Shown: positions 1-5,217 of the stretch, in pieces | How the letters are laid out: every line of letters starts with the position of its first letter | Position numbering within the stretch: position 1 is the stretch's first letter | Assembly (NCBI GenBank): GCA_022732315.1 | Contig: JAIJUV010000117.1 | Coordinates: forward strand, 1 to 7,671 | Source: Prevotella sp. | Lineage (GTDB): Bacteria > Bacteroidota > Bacteroidia > Bacteroidales > Bacteroidaceae | Direction: 5' to 3' | DNA length: 7,671 bases | Notes under the pieces: generated by a model | Database searches by the model: none | What the model was told of the DNA's origin: nothing | Seen by the model: the letters and a program-made list of their open reading frames with translations, nothing else | Made by a program: the position numbers and the translations under genes

Positions 1-16
1 AAATATTTCATATATA

Positions 17-24
17 CAAATATA
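17..24 (-). promoter_or_regulatory. Possible Bacteroidota -7 promoter element for a gene left of the window
   Basis: On the minus strand the bases read TATATTTG, a match to the Bacteroidota -7 consensus TAnnTTTG. It sits just past the porE terminator and would drive a gene beyond position 1. No convincing -33 TTTG box is seen at the usual distance, and the surrounding 100 bp is very AT-rich, so a chance match is quite possible. Nothing else is recognisable in 1-100. Confidence 0.25.
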
Positions 25-100
25 TAATGTTAATATTCAATAAGTTATAACAGTATAACACAGATGTTAACGAATAAAATATTTAATGCGTCTGTCCTGA

Positions 101-154
101 GTCTTAAGGAAAAAACAAGAGAGGGTGTGTCATGGACTTATGACACACCCTCTC
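101..154 (-). terminator. Intrinsic terminator of the porE-like gene
   Basis: A perfect 15-bp inverted repeat (arms 119-133 and 140-154, 6-nt loop) lies 21 bp past the stop of the porE-like gene. Read on the minus strand it is followed directly by TTGTTTTTT (118-110), giving the hairpin and U-tract of a rho-independent terminator. On the plus strand no T-run directly follows the hairpin, so it is oriented for the minus-strand gene. Confidence 0.88.
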
Positions 155-175
155 CAAACTTCAGCACATTCTTTT

Positions 176-2254
176 TTATTCCAAATCAAATTCGAAATCG
201 AAGCCGTTTCCATCGGATTCCTCCTCCTTCTTTGGCTTTGGTTTTGGAGGATTCTTCAGATTACCCTTCTCATCAAACATATTGTAGGTGGTGCGAAGAA
301 CAATGAACTCGGTGCGACGGTTGATCTGGTTGCAGATTTCCTGATGCTCCTTGCTCTGCTTCAGGATAAACTCCTGGGTGAGCTCATCGCCCTCCTTGAG
401 CCAAGGATATTTCTCGGTGAGTTTCTTGCGAACCTTCTTTGGTCGCTCCTTGCCATAGCCCACAGGGGTAAGGCGCTCCTTCTCGATGCCGTGGGCTATC
501 AGATAGTTGACCACCGACTGCGCACGGCGCTGAGACAATCGCTTGTTGTATTCGGCATTACCCTTGTAGTCGCAATGCGCACTCAGTTCGATAGTGACGT
601 TCGGATTCTCCTTGAGCAGTCCCACTAGTTCGTCGAGCGACTTGGTGCTGGCTGGCGTCAGCGTAGCCTTGTCGAAATCGTAGAAGATGTTGTCGATGAG
701 CACAGGGGCGGTGATGGAAGCCAATGGGAACTGGAGCACATACTCCTTGCTTTCCTTCGCCGAATCCACGCGCAGCTCCTCCTTGTGGTTGAGGAATCCC
801 TTGCAGGACGCCATCACCAGATAATCAACCTTGGTGTTGATAGGCATGGTGAAAGAACCGTCGCTCTTCACCGGCAACTTCTTGTAGGTTCCGTCGTTTC
901 CTACCACCGTAACCTGGGCGGCAGGCAATTCGTAGCCATCCATCTCGTAAACCCAACCCTTCATGGTGGTAACAATCTCCGGATTCTCGAAGGAATAGAT
1001 GTGGTCGTAGCCGCGTCCATCCTTTCTATTAGATGAGAAGAAACCGCGGTTGTGCGGACCTTCGAAGGTCATTCCGAAATCATCAGCCTCGGAATTCAGC
1101 GGATAACCGGGATGGGTTACCTTGTATTGCTTGGTTTTCTTATCCACCTTGGCGATGTAGATATCGAGACCGCCCATGCCTACATGACCATTGCTGCTGA
1201 AATAGAGGTCGCCATTAGGACGGAAGGTAGGGAACATCTCGTCGCCCGGGGTATTGATGGGTTCGCCGAGGTTTTCCACACCACCCAGTCCGGCAGCGGT
1301 GATGCGCACGCGCCAGATGTCGTATCCGCCTACGCCGCCCGGCATATCTGATACGAAATAGAGCCATTCGCCATCGGGACTGATAGCCGGATGGGCGTAG
1401 GTGCTCAGGGTATCCTTGGTGAGTTCCAGCGGATTAGGCTTTCCCCATGCTGCATCCGATCGGCTGGAAGTAACGATTTGGGCGAATCGGGGCGCAGAGG
1501 CATCGGTGACGCATTGCGTGAGATACATCTCCCTGCCATCGGGAGCGAAGCAGCAGGCACCCTCGTCGTAGGCGGTGTTGAGGCCCGAGGCGATGGCTTC
1601 CGGTTTACTCCATTTTCCCTTGTCATCCTTTTCAGAAAGGAAGATGTCGCCTGCCTTGGTGCCGGTGATTCCGCTGAGTTCATCGCCCTGCGCCTCGTTG
1701 CGGGTAGAGGAGAAATAGAGCTGGTCGGCTTCATCGCCCAGAAGCATCGGCGAATAATCGTCTCTTCGGGAGTTGAACACATCCATCTTCTTCACCTTAT
1801 ATCGGCTTCCTTCCTTCTTCCATGTAGGGGCGAGCTGCGCCGATTTCAAGCCGTTTCGGGCAAGCACATTGTCGGGAAGCGAATCAACGAGGATTCTGAA
1901 TTCCTTTTCCGCCTGCTTGTATTCTCCGTTTTTCAGGAGCAGACGGGCGTAAGCCAGGCGATCGTCGATGGAAGCCTGGTTGTAGCGGATGGCATTGCGA
2001 TAGGCGGCAATCGCCTTGGGTGTGGAGTTGATCTTGTCGTAGCAGCGCGCCATCTTCAGGGCTATCTTGCCACGGCTGGCACGTTCCTTGGAAGGCGTCT
2101 TGGTGTAAGCCTGCTTAAACTGGTCGGCAGCATCGTAGTATTCGCCTAAAGCCAGGAACTTCTCTCCCTTCTTCAGGTTCTTGTCGATGCCGCAACTGAT
2201 TAGGAGGAGGCAACAGACGGCTGTTATGATTTGATAAAATCTTATTTGCTTCAT
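176..2254 (-). CDS. porE: PorE-like outer-membrane lipoprotein (TPR, PD40 propeller, CRD, OmpA C-terminal domain)
   Basis: This 692-residue protein is probably an envelope lipoprotein bound to peptidoglycan. It starts with a lipoprotein signal peptide whose lipobox is L18-I19-S20-C21. TPR-type helices follow at about 30-140. A beta-propeller at about 165-425 has PD40-like blades (e.g. ISPDGEWLYF at 291-300, FRPNGDLYFSS at 344-354). A carboxypeptidase-regulatory-like beta domain lies at about 428-497 and an OmpA-family peptidoglycan-binding domain at about 517-655. D562 and R577 have the spacing of the OmpA diaminopimelate-binding Asp/Arg pair, and NRRTEF (645-650) is a typical OmpA-C ending. 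A Pro/Lys then acidic tail closes the protein. This domain order is that of PorE, which in Porphyromonas gingivalis belongs to the type IX secretion system. The PorE assignment is inference from architecture, and other OmpA/TPR/PD40 lipoproteins of Bacteroidota look similar. The start is fixed by the signal peptide. A strong terminator follows the stop. Confidence 0.85.
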   Translation of the reverse strand: MKQIRFYQIITAVCCLLLISCGIDKNLKKGEKFLALGEYYDAADQFKQAYTKTPSKERASRGKIALKMARCYDKINSTPKAIAAYRNAIRYNQASIDDRLAYARLLLKNGEYKQAEKEFRILVDSLPDNVLARNGLKSAQLAPTWKKEGSRYKVKKMDVFNSRRDDYSPMLLGDEADQLYFSSTRNEAQGDELSGITGTKAGDIFLSEKDDKGKWSKPEAIASGLNTAYDEGACCFAPDGREMYLTQCVTDASAPRFAQIVTSSRSDAAWGKPNPLELTKDTLSTYAHPAISPDGEWLYFVSDMPGGVGGYDIWRVRITAAGLGGVENLGEPINTPGDEMFPTFRPNGDLYFSSNGHVGMGGLDIYIAKVDKKTKQYKVTHPGYPLNSEADDFGMTFEGPHNRGFFSSNRKDGRGYDHIYSFENPEIVTTMKGWVYEMDGYELPAAQVTVVGNDGTYKKLPVKSDGSFTMPINTKVDYLVMASCKGFLNHKEELRVDSAKESKEYVLQFPLASITAPVLIDNIFYDFDKATLTPASTKSLDELVGLLKENPNVTIELSAHCDYKGNAEYNKRLSQRRAQSVVNYLIAHGIEKERLTPVGYGKERPKKVRKKLTEKYPWLKEGDELTQEFILKQSKEHQEICNQINRRTEFIVLRTTYNMFDEKGNLKNPPKPKPKKEEESDGNGFDFEFDLE

Positions 2255-2280
2255 AATGGAACAACTTAATTATTTTACTG

Positions 2281-2594
2281 AACTTTCGCAAGTAGCATCC
2301 TGCCGTCCCTCGATGTCAGACCTCTTGGTTCTCACTTACCGTCCCCGAAGGGGGCGAATGTGAATAACCGCTGGTGGAATGACCGAAGGTCATGGAACCT
2401 GCGGATAGCAGACATACTCTCACCAATCGTCCCCGAAGGGGGCGAACAGGAGCAAGACTGGATGTGGTTCGCCCCCTTTGGGGACGCTTCTTCCCTCCTG
2501 ATGGTTGTCCGCAGGTTCCATGACCTTCGGTCATTCCACCAGCGGTTATTGAAAGTTGGCCCCCTTCGGGGACCGGAGGTTTCTTGCGAAACTT
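2281..2594. repeat. Short outermost inverted repeat flanking element 1
   Basis: Positions 2281-2292 and 2583-2594 are inverted copies with 11 of 12 positions matching (core TTTCGCAAG / CTTGCGAAA). They bracket element 1 asymmetrically: 48 bp to its left edge and 9 bp to its right. They could be the true ends of the element or a chance match of modest length. Confidence 0.4.
2341..2573. repeat. Nested inverted repeat (REP/BIME-like element 1) between topB and the porE-like gene
   Basis: This fills most of the 353-bp gene-free stretch 2255-2607. There are three nested pairs of arms: 2341-2355 with 2559-2573 (15 bp, perfect); 2363-2405 with 2508-2550 (43 bp, perfect); and 2428-2447 with 2467-2486 (20 bp, one mismatch that would be a G-U pair in RNA). 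The loop is 19 nt (2448-2466). Each arm contains small palindromes with a 3-nt centre: CCCC-GAA-GGGG at 2343-2353 and 2431-2441, mirrored at 2473-2483 (centre TTT) and 2561-2571 (TTC), and ATGACC-GAA-GGTCAT at 2379-2393, mirrored at 2520-2534. The element begins 34 bp past the topB stop on the minus strand. No T-run follows it, so it is not a classic terminator, though the transcript would fold strongly. No clear porE promoter was found in this stretch. Confidence 0.93.
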
Positions 2595-2607
2595 GAGCTA
2601 TATCTTA

Positions 2608-4830
2608 TTACATCTGCGAGAATGGCTGGCGATATTGGCAGCCGGATTTCCAGTTGCTGCAACCATAGGCGGTCTTGCCCTTGATGATGACGCCCTTGCC
2701 GCAGAGCGGACATGGCTTGCCTACCATTGGGTCGATAGCTGGAACCTGCTGAGTAGGATTTACATTCTGCGAATTTACATTCTGTGAATTTGCATTCTGC
2801 GCATCTGCATTTTGTGCAGTAGCGTCATCCTTTTTCTTGGCTGGTGCCTTCTTCGCTTCTGGTTTCTTTGCCGCCGTTTTCTTCTTTTCCGGCTTTTTCT
2901 TGAGATCCTCTTCCGTCATGATGGTTACTCTTCGGCTGCTGTTATCCGATAGTACATCGATGACAATCTTGTTGATCTGCTCTTTCAAACCGTTGATGAA
3001 CTCGGCTGGGTCGTAGGTCTTGTGCTCGATGTCTCGGAGCTTCTTTTCCCAGATACCGGTCAGCTCACAGCTCTTCAGGAGTTCCTCGTGGATGGTGTCG
3101 ATGAGTTCGATACCTGTAGCTGTTGCCATCAGGTTCTTGCGCTGGCGGCGGATGTAGTGGCGCTTGAAGAGGGTTTCGATGATGCCGGCACGGGATGATG
3201 GACGACCGATTCCGTTCTCCTTTAATGCTGCACGAAGTTCCTCGTCTTCCACGAATTTACCGGCTGTCTCCATCGCACGGAGCAGGGTGGCCTCGGTGTA
3301 ATACTTAGGCGGCGTGGTCCATTTCTCCGTCAGGGTAGGCTGATGGTCGCCCGATTCGCCTTTCACGAAAGAGGGGAGGGTTCTTTCTTCTACCACTTCC
3401 TTCTTGGTGCCGTTTCCGTTTCCATCGCCTGCATTTCCGCCATCATTTCCGTTGGCATTATCTGCATCGTCATCATCGGCATTCTTCGCATCCTTGGCAT
3501 AGACCACTCGCCAGCCTGGTTCCAGAATCTCCTTACCGCTCACCTTGAACTCTATCTTTTCCGGTTTTGGACCATCTTCGTTGATGACCTCGCCCAATAC
3601 GGTGGTGGTAGAGAATTTACAATCCGGATAGAACACGCTGATGAATCGCTTGGCGATGAGATCATACACGTTCGCCTCCATGTCGGTGAGTCCGGTTGGC
3701 GGAACTCCGGTTGGGATGATGGCGTGGTGGTCGGTCACCTTACTGTTATCGAATACCTTCTTGCTCTTAGGCAACTTCTTGCCGGTGGCGGCGAGCTGCT
3801 GGATGAGTGGCAGGTATTTCTGCTGACTGGCTATTCTTGCCTGGCTCACACCATTCAGAATCTGCGGACATTTTGGATAGATATCGTCTGTGAGAAACTG
3901 GGTATCTACACGAGGATAAGTGGTATATTTCTTCTCGTAGAGACTCTGGATGAGTTTCAGCGTAATATCGGCAGAGTAGGCAAACTTCTTGTTGCAATCC
4001 ACCTGCAGCGAGGTGAGGTCGTAGAGATGAGGGGGTGCCTCGTTTCCCTTTTTCTTGCTTACATCCGTAACCGTGAAGGGTTTGCCGGCGATGGTGCTGA
4101 AAGCCTTCTCGCCTTCCTCCTTGCTGGTAAACTTGCCGCTGGTAGCCGTAAACTGGGTGTCGCGATAGATGGTGGCGAGTACCCAGTAAGGTTCGGAAAC
4201 GAAGTTGTCGATTTCCTTCTGGCGGTTTACTATGAGGGCAAGGGTAGGGGTCTGCACTCTACCGATGCTGAGCACCTGTTTGTTCTGACCATATTTCAAC
4301 GTATAAAGTCGGGTGGCGTTCATGCCGAGAATCCAGTCGCCGATGGCGCGGGAAAGTCCGGCAAGATAGAGTGACTGATATTCCCCCTGGTCTTTCAGTT
4401 CCTGGAATCCCTGCTTGATGGCCTCATCGGTCATGGATGAAATCCACAGTCTCTTGACGGGGCATTTTGCCTGCGCCTTCTGCATCACCCATCTCTGGAT
4501 GAGCTCTCCTTCCTGTCCGGCGTCACCGCAGTTGATGATGCTGTCGGCAGCCTGCATCAGTTTTTCGATGGTGGCAAACTGCTTTTTGATGCCTTCATCG
4601 TTGATGAGCTTGATGCCGAAGCGCTGTGGAATCATCGGCAACGCCGCAAGGCTCCAATGTTTCCACATCGGAGTATAATCGTCCGGTTCTTTCAGCTCAC
4701 AAAGGTGGCCGAAAGTCCATGTTACTTGGTAACCATTACCTTCCATATAACCGTCGCGCGCCGACGTAGCCCCGATGATTCGGGCGATGTCCTTAGCCAC
4801 GCTAGGTTTCTCTGCTATACAAACTATCAT
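2608..4830 (-). CDS. topB: DNA topoisomerase III (type IA)
   Basis: This complete 740-residue type IA topoisomerase cuts one DNA strand through a 5'-phosphotyrosine and passes another strand through, decatenating replication and recombination intermediates. The TOPRIM domain is at about 1-145, with E7 in AEKPS and the metal-binding motif D103-A-G-Q-E107-G-E. The usual second Asp is Gly, as in many TopB proteins. SIGRVQTPTL (188-197) and the catalytic tyrosine Y305 in TTYPRVDT follow, then HHAIIPTG (368-375) and GIGRPSSRAGII (540-551). A C-terminal four-Cys zinc ribbon uses C707, C710, C724 and C731. There are two low-complexity stretches: an Asp/Asn/Gly-rich insert at about 446-475, and a Lys/Ala-rich then Gln/Asn-repeat linker at about 644-696 before the zinc ribbon. 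The ATG is chosen because MIVCIAEKPS is the normal N-terminus and a promoter lies just upstream. It has no mobile-element neighbours, so it appears to be the chromosomal housekeeping copy. Confidence 0.96.
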   Translation of the reverse strand: MIVCIAEKPSVAKDIARIIGATSARDGYMEGNGYQVTWTFGHLCELKEPDDYTPMWKHWSLAALPMIPQRFGIKLINDEGIKKQFATIEKLMQAADSIINCGDAGQEGELIQRWVMQKAQAKCPVKRLWISSMTDEAIKQGFQELKDQGEYQSLYLAGLSRAIGDWILGMNATRLYTLKYGQNKQVLSIGRVQTPTLALIVNRQKEIDNFVSEPYWVLATIYRDTQFTATSGKFTSKEEGEKAFSTIAGKPFTVTDVSKKKGNEAPPHLYDLTSLQVDCNKKFAYSADITLKLIQSLYEKKYTTYPRVDTQFLTDDIYPKCPQILNGVSQARIASQQKYLPLIQQLAATGKKLPKSKKVFDNSKVTDHHAIIPTGVPPTGLTDMEANVYDLIAKRFISVFYPDCKFSTTTVLGEVINEDGPKPEKIEFKVSGKEILEPGWRVVYAKDAKNADDDDADNANGNDGGNAGDGNGNGTKKEVVEERTLPSFVKGESGDHQPTLTEKWTTPPKYYTEATLLRAMETAGKFVEDEELRAALKENGIGRPSSRAGIIETLFKRHYIRRQRKNLMATATGIELIDTIHEELLKSCELTGIWEKKLRDIEHKTYDPAEFINGLKEQINKIVIDVLSDNSSRRVTIMTEEDLKKKPEKKKTAAKKPEAKKAPAKKKDDATAQNADAQNANSQNVNSQNVNPTQQVPAIDPMVGKPCPLCGKGVIIKGKTAYGCSNWKSGCQYRQPFSQM
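2758..2817 (-). repeat. Four tandem 15-bp repeats inside topB (Gln/Asn linker)
   Basis: Four consecutive 15-bp units (2758-2772, 2773-2787, 2788-2802, 2803-2817) share a pattern close to ATTTACATTCTGYGA on the plus strand. In the topB frame they encode successive pentapeptides AQNAD, AQNAN, SQNVN and SQNVN. They lie in the linker between the Lys/Ala-rich segment and the C-terminal zinc ribbon. The unit length is a multiple of three, so gain or loss of units would lengthen or shorten the linker without a frameshift. Confidence 0.85.
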
Positions 4831-4852
4831 TCTTAATTTTTATTTCTGTTTG

Positions 4853-4860
4853 CAAAGGTA
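4853..4860 (-). promoter_or_regulatory. topB promoter, -7 element
   Basis: The minus strand reads TACCTTTG, a perfect match to the Bacteroidota TAnnTTTG -7 element, ending 22 nt before the topB ATG. The predicted leader is under 20 nt, A/T-rich and without a Shine-Dalgarno sequence, which is normal in this phylum. The -33 region (GATG where TTTG is expected) is a poor match. The element implies that topB has its own promoter and does not depend only on read-through from carB. Confidence 0.65.
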
Positions 4861-4912
4861 CAATAAAATAATGAGATAGCCATCATTTCGCCTTCTTTTT
4901 CTCATGGCGGGG

Positions 4913-5054
4913 AATAAAAAAGCCCCGTAAGGTTGCTGCCCTGAACCAACGGTCATCTGTTGAAGGGAAAGGACAGAAGCAAGTTTTTGGCAGCACGCCC
5001 TGAAAGGGCAGAAGCTCCTAGCCCAGGGCAGCGCCCTGGGTAACCTTATGGCGC
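4913..5054 (-). terminator. Possible long-range terminator of carB
   Basis: On the minus strand 5054-5042 can pair with 4934-4922 at 11 of 13 positions, and the second arm runs directly into TTTTTTATT (4921-4913). The loop of about 107 nt contains one arm of element 2, which would fold on its own. The position between carB and the topB promoter suits a carB terminator, but the long loop and the two mismatches make this tentative. Confidence 0.3.
4938..4980 (+). repeat. Degenerate partial copy of element 2 units
   Basis: GCCCTGAA at 4938-4945 equals the first eight bases of the unit at 4997-5009. AAAGGACAGAAGC at 4968-4980 matches 5003-5015 (AAAGGGCAGAAGC) at 12 of 13 positions. The two pieces are in the right order but are separated by unrelated bases, as if an older unit had been interrupted or decayed next to the intact element. 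Confidence 0.4.
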
Positions 5055-5196
5055 AAACAAGTCGCCCTGTAAGGGCAAAAGCTTTAAAATACCTAGCAAA
5101 TATATAAAGCTTTTGCCCTTACAGGGCGACCTTGCTGATTGTTATCTAACCCAGGGCGCTGCCCTGGGCTAGGAGCTTCTGCCCTTTCAGGGCGTG
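4994..5196. repeat. Nested inverted repeat (REP/BIME-like element 2) between carB and topB
   Basis: This occupies over half of the 387-bp gene-free stretch 4831-5217, starting 21 bp past the carB stop. Outer arms 4994-5041 and 5149-5196 are a perfect 48-bp inverted repeat. Inner arms 5061-5086 and 5105-5130 are a perfect 26-bp inverted repeat around an 18-nt loop. The unpaired joints are 19 and 18 nt. The arms are built of small palindromes with 3-nt centres: GCCCT-GAA-AGGGC (4997-5009), CCCAGGGC-AGC-GCCCTGGG (5022-5040) and GCCCT-GTA-AGGGC (5064-5076), with mirror copies at 5181-5193, 5150-5168 and 5115-5127. There is no adjacent T-run, transposase or obvious target-site duplication. Confidence 0.94.
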
Positions 5197-5217
5197 TGGG
5201 TAAATCCTTGCGTGAGA

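Noticed and set aside
1391..2149. Plus-strand open frame of 252 codons, plus similar ones at 125-628, 5194-5610 and 6847-7419
   Set aside because: They lie opposite well-supported porE-like and carB coding sequence and look like shadows of codon bias on the other strand.
2316..2596. Small open frames on both strands across element 1
   Set aside because: They are produced by the inverted repeat itself: each strand is nearly the mirror of the other, and the peptides consist of repeat-derived residues.
2255..2607. Insertion sequence remnant
   Set aside because: The inverted repeats are there but no transposase fragment and no clear target-site duplication could be found, so only a non-autonomous palindromic element is supported.
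3343..4374. Long plus-strand open frame of 343 codons
   Set aside because: It is antisense to topB, whose minus-strand frame carries all family motifs. The plus-strand translation shows no recognisable domain.
4908..4927. Small CGGGG...CCCCG hairpin just upstream of topB
   Set aside because: The 5-bp stem has a 10-nt A-rich loop and its T-run lies inside the loop, so it does not make a terminator alone. It is treated as part of the tentative long-range terminator region.
4997..5107. Open plus-strand frame through element 2, starting ALKGQKLLAQGSALG
   Set aside because: It has no proper start or leader, follows the repeat unit, and ends in the loop. It is most likely an incidental translation of a palindromic repeat.
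4994..5196. CRISPR array
   Set aside because: Repeats are inverted and nested rather than direct and evenly spaced with unique spacers, and no cas gene is present.
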